Shown piece after piece: positions 49,712-58,715 of a stretch of DNA of 64,000 nt. Made by a program: the position numbers and the translations under genes. Each line of letters opens with the position of its first letter. Position 1 is the stretch's first letter. The DNA lies in the NCBI GenBank assembly GCA_009837885.1, contig VXSP01000014.1:114302-178301 (forward strand), given 5' to 3'. A model generated the notes under the pieces. That model had not been told where the DNA came from and ran no database searches. It was given only the letters and a program-made list of their open reading frames with translations. This DNA comes from Holophagales bacterium. GTDB taxonomy: Bacteria > Acidobacteriota > Thermoanaerobaculia > Multivoradales > Multivoraceae.

Positions 49712-50896
49712 GTGGCGACACTGGCGTTCCGCGACCCGATTCACGGCTTCATCGAGGCCGATGAACTCGAAGCCGCGCTCATCGGCACCCGGCCGATGCA
49801 GCGCCTTCGTTCGATCCGCCAACTCGGCCTGACCCACCTCGTGTTCCCCGGCGCGGAGCACAGCCGCTTCGGCCACGCCCTGGGCACGATGCACCTTGCC
49901 GGGCGCGTCTACGACACGCTGGCCGGGGCCGAGGGGACGCCGCTCGAAGCCGGCCCGAGGGCGCGCGCCCGGCGCCTGGTTCGGGCGGCCGCCCTGCTCC
50001 ACGACCTCGGCCACGCCCCCTTCAGCCACTGGGCGGAGGACCTGTTCGAGGGCGGGATCGACCACGAGGAGATGAGCCGGCGCCTGCTCGGCAGCCGCGA
50101 GATCGGCGCCGCGTTCGAGCAGCACGGCCAGGGTCTCGAGGCCCGCGACGTGATCCGGCTGCTCGGCGACGACTTCGACGGACCGGAGCGGCTGCTGCCG
50201 CCTATCGTCTCCGGCGAACTCGACGTCGACAAGATGGACTACCTGCTGCGGGACTCCCTGTTCTGCGGCGTCCGCTACGGCAACTTCGACCTCGACCAGG
50301 TGATCGCCACCGTGCGGCCGCTCACCGACGGCGCCGGCGACGACCACCGGCTGGGGATCGACGCGGAGGGCCTGCACGCCGTCGAGGGCCTGATCCTGGC
50401 GCGCTACTACATGTTCACGCAGGTCTACTTCCACGTCACCGGCAAGGCGCTGGAACTCCACCTGAACGAGTGGCTGCACGAACAGGGAATCGGCTGGAGC
50501 AGCGACCCGGAGCGCTTCCTGGCCAACGACGACGGCGAAATGATGACGAGAATGCGGCGCTCGGACAGCCTGCACGCGCGGGCGATCACCGACCGCAGAC
50601 ACTTCCGGCTCGCCCACGAGACCGGCGAGCACCTGGACGCCGACGAGAAACGCGCGTTCGAAGAGCGCCTCGAGCCGCTGCGCGAACGCTACGGCAAGAG
50701 CATCCTCGTCTCGAACTCGGCCAAGGATCCCCACCGCCTCGGCCGCGGCCGGGTGCCGGTCCGCCACAACGGAGGGAAGCTCGTACAGCTCGAGGACGCG
50801 AGTCACTTCGTGCGTCACCTAAGGCGGATTGATCGCTACCGGGTCTACTGCAGCGAAGCCGTCCACGACGAAGTGCGGCTCGCGCTGGGCTCCTGA
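49712..50896 (+). CDS. HD-domain phosphohydrolase (dGTPase-like)
   Basis: HD-superfamily protein of 394 residues. Metal ligands occur in HSRFGHALGTMH, LLHDLGHAPFSHWAED and GELDVDKMDYLLRDS, the pattern of the dNTP triphosphohydrolase/SAMHD1-type group (YwfO-like). The GTG at 49712 begins ATLAFRDPIHGF, the canonical start for this group. It probably hydrolyses nucleotides, substrate not determined. It is divergent from lolA and overlaps trmB by 52 bp in convergent orientation. Confidence 0.87.
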   Translation: MATLAFRDPIHGFIEADELEAALIGTRPMQRLRSIRQLGLTHLVFPGAEHSRFGHALGTMHLAGRVYDTLAGAEGTPLEAGPRARARRLVRAAALLHDLGHAPFSHWAEDLFEGGIDHEEMSRRLLGSREIGAAFEQHGQGLEARDVIRLLGDDFDGPERLLPPIVSGELDVDKMDYLLRDSLFCGVRYGNFDLDQVIATVRPLTDGAGDDHRLGIDAEGLHAVEGLILARYYMFTQVYFHVTGKALELHLNEWLHEQGIGWSSDPERFLANDDGEMMTRMRRSDSLHARAITDRRHFRLAHETGEHLDADEKRAFEERLEPLRERYGKSILVSNSAKDPHRLGRGRVPVRHNGGKLVQLEDASHFVRHLRRIDRYRVYCSEAVHDEVRLALGS

Positions 50897-51534
50897 GCCG
50901 GGGCAGGCCCCACCAGCAGATCGTCCCGGCCGGCGGGGTGAAGCAGGCTCGCCGGGCCACCGCCTCGAAGGTGGGCCGCGAGCCGCACGATCGGCCGGCC
51001 CTCCCGCTCGAACTTCGCCTCGTAGTTCGTCCGCGGTCCTTCCGGCCAGACCCCGTCGACGCGGTCCACCGCCACCGCCGGGTGCCGGGCAAGGGTTTCC
51101 GCCACCGCCTCGCCGTACTCCAGGTGGTCGGTGGCGAAGAACAGCCTTCCTCGCGGCGGATCGAGCAGCGACAGCACCAGGTCGACGGTGCGCGGGTCGA
51201 GCAGCCGCCGGCGGTGGTGCCGGCTCTTCGGCCAGGGGTCGGGGAAGTAGACGTGGACCGCGCGCGCCATGCCCGCAGGCAGCAGGGTCGCGATCAGATA
51301 GAGCGCCTCGCCGCGTAGCAGTACGACGTTCGAGAGGCGGCGCGAGGCCGCCCGCCGGGCTGCCAGGCGGAAGTACTTCGACGCCATCTCGACCCCCAGG
51401 AAGGGGCGGGAGCCGGCGGCGGCAGCCGAGGAAACGAGGAAACGGCCCTTGCCGAAGCCGAGTTCGACTTCCCAGTCCGAGCGTTCCGCGAATGCCGCCC
51501 GCAGCTCGGCCCGGCAGGAGGCGAGGTCGCGCAC
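50845..51534 (-). CDS. trmB: tRNA (guanine-N7)-methyltransferase
   Basis: SAM enzyme of 229 residues making m7G46 in tRNA. LGFGKGRFL is the SAM loop and HVYFPDPWPKSRHHRRRLL is the TrmB signature. TNYEAKFEREGRPIVRL closes the core. The C-terminus runs past the HD gene stop in convergent overlap. GTG at 51534 was taken; an in-frame CTG at 51588 overlapping the manC stop as CTGA would add 18 residues. It follows manC on the minus strand. Confidence 0.9.
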   Translation of the reverse strand: MRDLASCRAELRAAFAERSDWEVELGFGKGRFLVSSAAAAGSRPFLGVEMASKYFRLAARRAASRRLSNVVLLRGEALYLIATLLPAGMARAVHVYFPDPWPKSRHHRRRLLDPRTVDLVLSLLDPPRGRLFFATDHLEYGEAVAETLARHPAVAVDRVDGVWPEGPRTNYEAKFEREGRPIVRLAAHLRGGGPASLLHPAGRDDLLVGPAPAQEPSASRTSSWTASLQ

Positions 51535-51584
51535 CGACAGGGCGGCCGGTTCGGCGCCGGGCCAGACGAGGACGGGCGGTGCGC

Positions 51585-52664
51585 TCAGAGCAGATCCAGC
51601 CGGCCCCGGGCCACGAGCCGCTCCACGACCTCGCGGACGTCCTGGGCCCGCTCGCGCGGCACGACGAGCACGGAATCGCCGGTGCGCACGACGGCGAGGC
51701 CCTCCACGCCAATCACAGCCACCGCGCCCTCGTCCGCGAACAGGAGGTTGTCGCGGGCATCGACGGCGAACGTGTCGCCCACCGTCCGGTTGCCGTCGCC
51801 GTCCGCCGGCAGTGCCTCGGCCAGCAGTCCCCAGGATCCGATGTCGTTCCAGCCGCAGTCGGCCACGACGCAGCCGATCGAGTCGAGCCGCTCCATCAGT
51901 CCGTAGTCGATCGAGACCGACTCGAGGCCGGCGTAGATCTCGCGGCGGCGGTCCGCGCCCAGGTCGTCCGCCGCCAGCCGCTCGATGCCGGCGGCGAGTT
52001 CCGGCAGGTGCTCGCGGTAGAGATCGAGCAGCACCGTGCCCCGAAACAGGAAGATGCCGGCGTTCCAGAAGTGGCGGCCCGATGCCTTGAAGCGCGCCGC
52101 TGTCTCCGCGTCCGGCTTCTCGGTGAACCGCAGCACGGGCTCGACGCCCCCAGGCGCCCCCCGGGCGACGCTCAGGGGCTCGGCCGGCGCCTCGAGTTCG
52201 AGGTAGCCGTAGCCGGTCTCGGGCCAGGCCGGCGCGATGCCGACGGTGACGACGTCGTGGTCGCCGCGCTCGACAGCCGCAGCACCCCGGCTGAGCGCCT
52301 CGCGGAACGCGTCCTCGTCGGCCACCCAGTGGTCCGACGGCATGACCGCGATCACCTCCCGGCGCGCCGCCTCCGGCATCGTCCTCACCGCCCAGCCGAT
52401 CGCCGGCGCCGTGTTCCGTCCGCTCGGCTCACCCAGGATGCGCGAGGCGTCGAGGCCGGGCAGCTCGGCGGCGACCGCGGCCGCGAGCGCCTCGGTCGTG
52501 CAGACCCAGGTCCGCTCCGCGCCGCAGAGCGGCTCGATCCGGCGCGCGGTCGCGGCCACCAGGGAACCGCCTCCCAGCAGGTCGAGGAGCTGCTTGGGAC
52601 GTCGCCGGCGGCTCAGGGGCCAGAAGCGGGAACCGATGCCGCCGGCCAGGATCAGACCGATCAT
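51585..52664 (-). CDS. manC: Mannose-1-phosphate guanylyltransferase
   Basis: Nucleotidyltransferase of 359 residues making GDP-mannose from GTP and mannose 1-phosphate. The pyrophosphorylase signature is LAGGIGSRFWPLSRRRRPKQ. MPSDHWV, FTEKPD and HFWNAGIFLF follow. The fused isomerase domain of some ManC/AlgA proteins is absent. It feeds gmd (9144-10205), so the organism makes deoxyhexose donors for surface glycans. Confidence 0.93.
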   Translation of the reverse strand: MIGLILAGGIGSRFWPLSRRRRPKQLLDLLGGGSLVAATARRIEPLCGAERTWVCTTEALAAAVAAELPGLDASRILGEPSGRNTAPAIGWAVRTMPEAARREVIAVMPSDHWVADEDAFREALSRGAAAVERGDHDVVTVGIAPAWPETGYGYLELEAPAEPLSVARGAPGGVEPVLRFTEKPDAETAARFKASGRHFWNAGIFLFRGTVLLDLYREHLPELAAGIERLAADDLGADRRREIYAGLESVSIDYGLMERLDSIGCVVADCGWNDIGSWGLLAEALPADGDGNRTVGDTFAVDARDNLLFADEGAVAVIGVEGLAVVRTGDSVLVVPRERAQDVREVVERLVARGRLDLL

Positions 52665-52671
52665 GCGAGCC

Positions 52672-53391
52672 TCAGTCGGCGTCGGCGGCCGGCCGGCCCG
52701 TTCGCCCCGAGAACCACTGGGTGACCTCGGCCAGCGACTTGCGCCGCAGGTCGGGCACCTCGCAGTCCGGCGCGGGGAAGCCTACCGGGAACAGGATGTA
52801 CGGCTTCTCGTTCCGCGGGCGCTCGAGGATCTCGCTCAGGAACCCCATCGGGCTCGGCGTGTGGGTCAGCGTGGCGAGCCCCATCCGGTGAAGGGCCGCG
52901 ATGAACAGGCCGCAGGCGATGCCGACGCTCTCCTTCACGTAGTAGTTCTTCCGTTTCGCCCCGTCCTCGTCCAGGCCGTAGAGCTCGGCGAACACGACGA
53001 CGATCCACGGCACGGTGGTCAGGAACGGCTTCCGCCAGTCCGTGCCCAACGGCTTGAGCGCTTCGAGCCATTCGTCCGGCATCCGCCCGCCGAGGTAGCT
53101 GTGCTTCTCCTCCGCCTCCGCCGCTTCGCGAATCCGCGCCTTGACCTCCGGGTCGCTCACGGCGACGAACCGCCACGGCTGGCGATGCGCCCCCGACGGC
53201 GCGGTCGACGCCGCCTCGATCGCCCGTTCGATCAAGCGCCGCGGCACCGGCTCGTCGGTGAAGAACCGGACGCTCCGCCGGCCGTCGAACTCCTCGAAGA
53301 TCCCGTCGGCCCGGCGCTCCATCTCGGCCGGCTCCAGGCGCTCCGGCCGGTAAGGAACGAACACCGGGCGCTCAGGGCCGCCGCTACCCAC
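52672..53391 (-). CDS. Nitroreductase family protein (iodotyrosine deiodinase-like)
   Basis: FMN-dependent oxidoreductase of 239 residues. RRSVRFFTDEPVPRRLIERA and ASTAPSGAHRQPWRFV are the N-terminal flavin-binding core of the IYD-like subgroup, and LGTDWRKPFLTTVPWIVVVFAE and YYVKESVGIACGLFIAALH follow. The substrate is unknown; bacterial members reduce halogenated phenols or nitro compounds. The GTG start overlaps the dsbA-like gene by eight bases. Codon bias matches neighbours. Confidence 0.85.
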   Translation of the reverse strand: MGSGGPERPVFVPYRPERLEPAEMERRADGIFEEFDGRRSVRFFTDEPVPRRLIERAIEAASTAPSGAHRQPWRFVAVSDPEVKARIREAAEAEEKHSYLGGRMPDEWLEALKPLGTDWRKPFLTTVPWIVVVFAELYGLDEDGAKRKNYYVKESVGIACGLFIAALHRMGLATLTHTPSPMGFLSEILERPRNEKPYILFPVGFPAPDCEVPDLRRKSLAEVTQWFSGRTGRPAADAD

Positions 53392-54472
53392 CCGCGCGCT
53401 CGAGCTCGTCCTCGACCACCTCGGCCAACTGTTCGTAGGCGACCGCGCCGGCGAGCGGCCGGCCGTTGACGAACAGCGCCGGCGTCCCGCTCACCCCGAC
53501 CTCGATTCCCGCTCGGCGGTCGGCGTCGACCCGAGAGGCTGTGCCTTCCTGCTCCAGGCAGGCTGTGAACGCCTCCGCGTCGAGGCCTGCCCGTCCCGCC
53601 TTGTCCTTCAGGTCGTCCAGGGTCAGGGTGTCCTGCTCCTCGAACATCAGGTCGTGCAGCTCCCAGAAGGCGCCGAGGTCCTGGGCGCACACGCCGGCCT
53701 CGGCGGCGGCCTGGGCGTTCGGATGGATCGCGTGCAGCGGGAAGTGGCGGAACACGAGCCGCACCTGCTCCGGGTACTCCTCCAGGATCCGTTCCAGCGT
53801 CGGCAGGACGCTCTTGCAGTACGGGCACTCGAAGTCCGACCACTCGACGATCGTGACCGGCGCGGCCGCCACGCCGCGCACCGGCCCCTCGGCCGGATCG
53901 ACCTCCAGGCGGTAGGGATCGAGCAGGTACTCGATCTCGTGGCCGTCCTCGAGGGCGTCGACGAAGCGCTGCTGCGCCAGGTAGGTCCGGACCTGCGGTT
54001 CGAGCTCTTCCCGCTCGCCCCGGATGCGGCCTTCGTTCTCCACGAAGAAGTCGTCGACATCCTCGTCCGTCACGCCGGCTTCGAGCCGCTCCATCTCGCC
54101 CGTCCGCCAGTCCGCGACCTCGAGACCCGCGCTCTCCGCGCTGGCCTGGATCAGCCGGTCACGCACGATCCCTTCGAGCGTCCGTTCCAGCAGTCCGTGA
54201 CGCTCCGAGGCGACCTGCAGGTCGCACTGAATGCGCTGCTGCTCCAATTGATCGAGCTGCGCACCGGCGCGTTCGAGCGCCTCGTCGTAGCCGATGTCCA
54301 CGCCGTCGAGCCGCGCCGCGACCTGCTCCCCGCCCGGTTCATCCCCCTGCGCCGCCGCCCCGGATCCCGGCCGCAGAACCAGGAAACCGATGACCGCCAG
54401 CAGGACCGCGTAGAGGGCCAGGTGAAGCGCCCAGGTCGGCCGGTTTCTGTGCTCGAGAGTGTCTGTGCTCAA
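53384..54472 (-). CDS. DsbA-family thioredoxin with N-terminal SurA-like region
   Basis: Membrane-anchored protein of 362 residues. A transmembrane helix (LALYAVLLAVIGFLVL) precedes a helical segment of about 130 residues (residues 60-175) that resembles the SurA/PpiC N-terminal chaperone domain. A DsbA-type thioredoxin domain follows with the active site SDFECPYCK (Cys216-Cys219) and the cis-Pro region GVSGTPALFVNG. It should oxidise or isomerise disulfides in the periplasm. It overlaps the nitroreductase gene. Confidence 0.85.
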   Translation of the reverse strand: MSTDTLEHRNRPTWALHLALYAVLLAVIGFLVLRPGSGAAAQGDEPGGEQVAARLDGVDIGYDEALERAGAQLDQLEQQRIQCDLQVASERHGLLERTLEGIVRDRLIQASAESAGLEVADWRTGEMERLEAGVTDEDVDDFFVENEGRIRGEREELEPQVRTYLAQQRFVDALEDGHEIEYLLDPYRLEVDPAEGPVRGVAAAPVTIVEWSDFECPYCKSVLPTLERILEEYPEQVRLVFRHFPLHAIHPNAQAAAEAGVCAQDLGAFWELHDLMFEEQDTLTLDDLKDKAGRAGLDAEAFTACLEQEGTASRVDADRRAGIEVGVSGTPALFVNGRPLAGAVAYEQLAEVVEDELERAGG

Positions 54473-54547
54473 GGTCGCCTCCTCGTTCGCGAGACTCTAC
54501 CGGAGGGAGGGGAAGTCGTCGGGCTTCGCCCGGCGTTTCTTCGGCCG

Positions 54548-55510
54548 TCAGGGAGGCCCCATCAACACATTGACCGAGCTCTCGAACGCGGTCTCCGGCC
54601 GGTCCCGCCGCAGCCGGCGAGCCGCCAGACCTTCGATGATCCGGCGGGGCTGAATGTACCGTTCCCGCAGCCGGTGGGCGTCCAGCAGATCCGTGGCCAG
54701 CGCCAGCGCCGCGGCCCGGTCACTCCGGTCGTCGAGCGCACCAGCCGCCTCGGTGACGGCGGTCGCGATTCGGGTCCAGCCCTGTCGGTCGCGAACGTCG
54801 TCCAGTCCCTTTTCTCCGGCGTCGATCAGAAGGTCGGTCAGACCGGAGATCCACAGCGCGAACCCACCATCGTCAGGCAAACGCCGCCAGTGAGCCACCA
54901 GCCTGGCGACCAGTTCGTCGCTTGCTGCGGGCCGTTCGCCACGAAGATAGATCGTCTGCGACCGGCTCCGCAGCGTCGGCAGAAGTTCCTGGGCCGAGTG
55001 CGTCAACAGGAGGAAGTGCCTGGGCGTGGTGCCGACCGGTTCCTCCAGCGTCTTGAGGAGAACGTTGGCGCCGAAGGGGTTCAGCGTCTCCGCTTCCGCG
55101 ATCACGTACACCTGCCCTCGTGCCTCGAAGGGCGACATCTGGGCCGAGCGCACCAGAGGCCTCACCATGTCGACCCCGATGTCTCGCGCGCCGGGCGGGC
55201 GCTCCAGCAGCATGAAGTCCGGATGAGATTGGCGCACGCCCACGTCACCGTCACTCCCGGTCTTGCGGCGCCTCTTCTCCGACTTCTCCTTCGCCCGAGC
55301 CTCGCCGGCGTACCGGTCCGGATCGACCCGCTGGCAGTGCCGGCACTCGCCGCATGGCCGCTCCTCCGCCACGCGCTCGCAAAGCAACGCGCGGCCAAGT
55401 TCAAACCCGTAGTCGCGCCGCTGCTCCGGCGTCCCGCCGGAGACGATCACCGAGGGGTAGAGCCGCCCCTCGGCCGCAAGCCTCGGCAACTCGTCCGCAA
55501 CGCGTTTCAT
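54548..55510 (-). CDS. holB: DNA polymerase III delta' subunit
   Basis: Clamp-loader subunit of 320 residues. It has a zinc-binding Cys cluster (ERPCGECRHCQRVDPD), the sensor-type YVIAEAETLNPFGANVLLKTLEEP segment, and RSRSQTIYL. As in other delta' proteins the nucleotide site looks degraded (no canonical Walker A). ATG overlaps the tmk stop as ATGA, the common tmk-holB pair. Confidence 0.9.
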   Translation of the reverse strand: MKRVADELPRLAAEGRLYPSVIVSGGTPEQRRDYGFELGRALLCERVAEERPCGECRHCQRVDPDRYAGEARAKEKSEKRRRKTGSDGDVGVRQSHPDFMLLERPPGARDIGVDMVRPLVRSAQMSPFEARGQVYVIAEAETLNPFGANVLLKTLEEPVGTTPRHFLLLTHSAQELLPTLRSRSQTIYLRGERPAASDELVARLVAHWRRLPDDGGFALWISGLTDLLIDAGEKGLDDVRDRQGWTRIATAVTEAAGALDDRSDRAAALALATDLLDAHRLRERYIQPRRIIEGLAARRLRRDRPETAFESSVNVLMGPP

Positions 55511-56202
55511 GCGCCTGCAGCGTTCCGGTCCGAGTCGTCGCGGGCGCTCCCGGTCGCTTCGTCGTCGAGACAGTGGTGATCCCCCGCCGGCAGCAAGTCG
55601 CCGAGCGCGGCCTCGACCGAGCGCGCCACGTCGTCGATGGACGCGGTGGCATCGATCACGCGGAAGCGCTCCGGCTCGGCGGCGACCCGCCGCCCGTACA
55701 CCTCGTGGACCCGGCGGTAGAACGCCAGACTCTCCCGGTCGATCCGGTCGGCGGCACCTTCGCGCCGCCGTCGCTGCGCCTCCTCCGGGGACAGCTCGAA
55801 GAACAGGGTGCGATCAGGCGCCCGGCCGCTCGTAGCCAGACGGTCAGCTTCGGCGATCACACCCCGCGGCACTCCGCGGCCGCCGCCCTGGTAGGCGTAC
55901 GTCGAGTCCGTGAAGCGGTCGCACAGGACGACGGCGCCGGCCGCGACCGCCGGTTCGATCACCTCGATCAGGTGCTGCCGCCGGCTCGCGAATACCAGCA
56001 TCAGCTCCACGACGCCGTCGACCTGGGCTGCTTCCCGCCGCAGGAACAGCTCCCGCAGGAGATCGGCGAAGGGCGTGCCGCCGGGCTCGCGGGTGACCAC
56101 GTGAGCGACGCCGCGGCGTTCGAGATCCGCCGCCACGCGCTTGAGTTGGGTCGACTTGCCGCTGCCGTCAAGACCCTCGAAGGTGATGAACAGGCCGCTC
56201 AT
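55507..56202 (-). CDS. tmk: Thymidylate kinase
   Basis: Kinase of 231 residues producing dTDP. The P-loop is FEGLDGSGKSTQ, the substrate region TREPGG, the DR motif CDRFTDSTYAYQGGGRG, and LID residues RRRREGAADRID. A non-conserved hydrophilic tail of about 25 residues follows the core. It is coupled to holB and lies 6 bp downstream of the halogenase-like gene. Confidence 0.94.
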   Translation of the reverse strand: MSGLFITFEGLDGSGKSTQLKRVAADLERRGVAHVVTREPGGTPFADLLRELFLRREAAQVDGVVELMLVFASRRQHLIEVIEPAVAAGAVVLCDRFTDSTYAYQGGGRGVPRGVIAEADRLATSGRAPDRTLFFELSPEEAQRRRREGAADRIDRESLAFYRRVHEVYGRRVAAEPERFRVIDATASIDDVARSVEAALGDLLPAGDHHCLDDEATGSARDDSDRNAAGA

Positions 56203-56208
56203 TCGGAG

Positions 56209-57762
56209 TCATGCTAGCGCCGCGCTGAGGTGATCCGGACTCCGCAGCCGCGGCCATCGACGTCGCAACGTCGCCGCATCGAGCCCAAGGCCCGCGGCGA
56301 CCTGGACCGTTCGCCGTTCCATGTCCGCCAGGTCGACCGGGTACGCGTTGCAACGGCGCGGGTCCAGGAGGCCGATCAGGTTCCAGGGCTCGATCGCCCG
56401 TCCGACCCACTCGGCCAGCCACCCGCAGCCGCCACCGGCAACCGACCGTTCGTCGAGTTCCGCGAACAGCCTGCTGCGCCCGTCTACCGCGCCGAGGAAC
56501 CCCTGCCAGCACCAACCGCCGCGCGGCGAGTCGAGCAGCCGCTGGCGCAACTCGTCGAAGGAGGCGGCCGCGAAGTAGACCATCGCCGGGGCCGCGAACC
56601 GCTCCATCTCGGGCATGGTTCGATAGGCCGCGACGAGCAGCCGGTCGATGTGGTCCGCCTCGGCGGCCAGGAGACGCCCGTAGCGCTCCAGGTGGCCATG
56701 CGCGGGCACGCCGGCCCGGCAGAGGTCGGCGACGCGTTCCACCGCGACCAGGCTCCAGGCGATGCCGGTCGAGAACATCGGATCGGCGAAGGCGTAGCTG
56801 TGCGGAAGGAGCAGCCAGCGCTGGCCGGCGGCGCGGTCGCGGCGGTATGCGACGCCCGACCGCGAGGCCACCGGCCGCAGCGGCTCGCTGTCCGCGAACT
56901 GGCGCGCCAGCGACGGGTACCGGTCGAGCAACGAAGCGAGAACGGTCGCGGCCGCGCCGGCGGGGTCCCCGGTCAGCAGGAAGCCCGCGCTCATCGATCC
57001 GTCGTCGAAGCGGAGCTGGTACATCCAGCCCTCCTCCAGCAGGTGGTGCGAGGCGCTCCAGCGCTCGGGAAAGGGCGAGTCCGGCCAGTTCCCGGCACGC
57101 TCGAAGGGCTCGACGCCGGCGAAGTGCGAGTAGACCAGGCTCGTGCGCAACCGCGGCGACGCCTCTCGCGCGCCGAGGCTGGCCGCCAGCGGCGAACCGC
57201 CCGTCGCGTCAACGAGGAGCCCGGCCTCGACCATCCGGTCACCTGCCCGGAGCCGGACTGGACCACCGTCCGGATCGCGGGGAACCGAGATCACCTCCAC
57301 CGCCGTCTCCTCCCGGCAGTCCACGCCCTCGGCCCGGGCGCGCTCGAACAGGAAGCGATCGACGTCGGCGCGCAGCCACTGGTTGTCCGCCGCGTCGTCG
57401 TCGGGCGAGGCGGCGACGACCAGCCGCCGACCGCTTGCCGGCCCGGGCGAGAAGGTCTTGCCCGGCTCGTGCTCGTAGAAGCAGAAGCCCCGCTTGAGTC
57501 CCCGGCCCACCTCCGGCAGCCGGCGGCGCCAGCGGCCGTGGGCGGCGAGGTCCCACAGGTCGTCGAAGCCGTAGCGCACCGCGAGCCGCTCGAGGGCGAG
57601 GTTGGCGAGCGGCGTCGACGATTCGCCGAGCGCGAACCGCGGGTGGCGGCCCCGTTCCAGCAGGAGCACGTCCCGGCCTTCGGCATGAAGCGCCCGCGCC
57701 AGGATGGAACCCGCGAAGCCGCCGCCCGCGATCACTATCTCGCGTCGCTCAGCCGCAATCAC
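56209..57762 (-). CDS. FAD-dependent halogenase-like oxidoreductase
   Basis: Flavoprotein of about 517 residues. The Rossmann motif IVIAGGGFAGSILAR binds FAD, GESSTPLANLALERL is the GExx-P motif of the tryptophan-halogenase/geranylgeranyl-reductase group, and LVDATGGS and YAFADPMFSTGIAWSL complete the fold. The WxWxIP halogenase motif was not found, so halogenation is only a possibility; it could be a hydroxylase or reductase. GTG at 57762 is preferred because the radical SAM gene ends at 57749. It is part of an operon with a radical SAM gene and an asparagine-synthase-like gene. Confidence 0.8.
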   Translation of the reverse strand: MIAAERREIVIAGGGFAGSILARALHAEGRDVLLLERGRHPRFALGESSTPLANLALERLAVRYGFDDLWDLAAHGRWRRRLPEVGRGLKRGFCFYEHEPGKTFSPGPASGRRLVVAASPDDDAADNQWLRADVDRFLFERARAEGVDCREETAVEVISVPRDPDGGPVRLRAGDRMVEAGLLVDATGGSPLAASLGAREASPRLRTSLVYSHFAGVEPFERAGNWPDSPFPERWSASHHLLEEGWMYQLRFDDGSMSAGFLLTGDPAGAAATVLASLLDRYPSLARQFADSEPLRPVASRSGVAYRRDRAAGQRWLLLPHSYAFADPMFSTGIAWSLVAVERVADLCRAGVPAHGHLERYGRLLAAEADHIDRLLVAAYRTMPEMERFAAPAMVYFAAASFDELRQRLLDSPRGGWCWQGFLGAVDGRSRLFAELDERSVAGGGCGWLAEWVGRAIEPWNLIGLLDPRRCNAYPVDLADMERRTVQVAAGLGLDAATLRRRWPRLRSPDHLSAALA

Positions 57763-58711
57763 CGCACACCGTCCGCCGCGGCACACCGGTTCGATTCATC
57801 TTCCGGATCGCCGCGACCCGGACATCCCGGCACGACTCGCAACCCGACGCGACCTGATCGAGATCCCACGGATCGACCTGCACCGCCACGGAACCCTCGG
57901 CGGCATGCAGCCCCCCCGCCAGGGACTCCTCCAACAGCCTCAGGCTAGGAGGTTCGAACTGTCCGACCTCCCGCAGCCGCTCCAACTCCCCGTTGCCGCC
58001 CCGCACCGGAATCAGCGCCACCGACCGGGCGCCCGCGCGCGCCGCGTGGCGCACGCTCTCGGAGACCCACCTCGCCTGCTCGGCCGCCGGCACGAAGGGC
58101 ACGCCGACGAGCACGAACACCCGCAAGTCGACGCCGTCCGCGCGGAGGCGCTCCGCGGCCCGGTCGAACTGCTCCAGGGTCAACTGCTTGCCGAGCCGCG
58201 ACAGCGCCACCGGATGGGCCGTCTCCAGGCCCATCGCCACCTCCAGCCGACCCGGCAGCCGGTCCGCGAAGCGGCGCACCCGTTCGTCGACCAGCCGCGG
58301 GTGGCACTCGACCACTACCCGCCGGAACCCGCCGGCCAGCCGGGCGATCGGTTCCAGGTCCGCCTCCGGCACCGCGTGCCGGTCGAAGAAGTTGCTCGCG
58401 TTGTACAGCTTGAGCTGGTCGCAGCGATCGAGGCCCGCCTCCCGGAGCAGACCGGGAAGCTGCTCGAGCGCCGCCGACAACTGCGCCGGCAGCGCCCCGG
58501 CCGGCGTCGGCCCGTCGATCGTGTACCGCCAGAGGTCGCAGAACACGCAGGTGAAGGGGCACTCCGCGCCGGTCAGGAACACGGTCGCCGAGGGAGTGGA
58601 CTCACCGCCGGGGCCGCGCTCCAGGTCGACCGTCACCCCCTGTGGCCGCCACGGGTCGTGAATCGGCCTGGGCGGACGGAGCGCCCGAACGGCGACCTCC
58701 CGGGTCGGCAT
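57749..58711 (-). CDS. Radical SAM protein with extra Cys clusters
   Basis: Radical SAM enzyme of 320 residues. The cluster motif CPFTCVFCDLWR (CxxxCxxC) is at about residue 51 and the barrel continues through LKLYNASNFFD, VECHPRLVDERV, AMGLETAHPVAL and LVGVPFVP. The last 35 residues add CESC and CGDCG, two more Cys pairs that could bind an extra Fe-S cluster or zinc. The Elp3-like CDLWR form resembles radical SAM proteins of unknown or tRNA-related role. It starts 4 bp after the asparagine-synthase-like stop. Confidence 0.85.
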   Translation of the reverse strand: MPTREVAVRALRPPRPIHDPWRPQGVTVDLERGPGGESTPSATVFLTGAECPFTCVFCDLWRYTIDGPTPAGALPAQLSAALEQLPGLLREAGLDRCDQLKLYNASNFFDRHAVPEADLEPIARLAGGFRRVVVECHPRLVDERVRRFADRLPGRLEVAMGLETAHPVALSRLGKQLTLEQFDRAAERLRADGVDLRVFVLVGVPFVPAAEQARWVSESVRHAARAGARSVALIPVRGGNGELERLREVGQFEPPSLRLLEESLAGGLHAAEGSVAVQVDPWDLDQVASGCESCRDVRVAAIRKMNRTGVPRRTVCGDCG

Positions 58712-58715
58712 CCCC

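Noticed and set aside
56209..57762. Calling the flavoprotein a confirmed tryptophan halogenase
   Set aside because: The WxWxIP motif was not found, so only the broader FAD-dependent halogenase/reductase group is supported.
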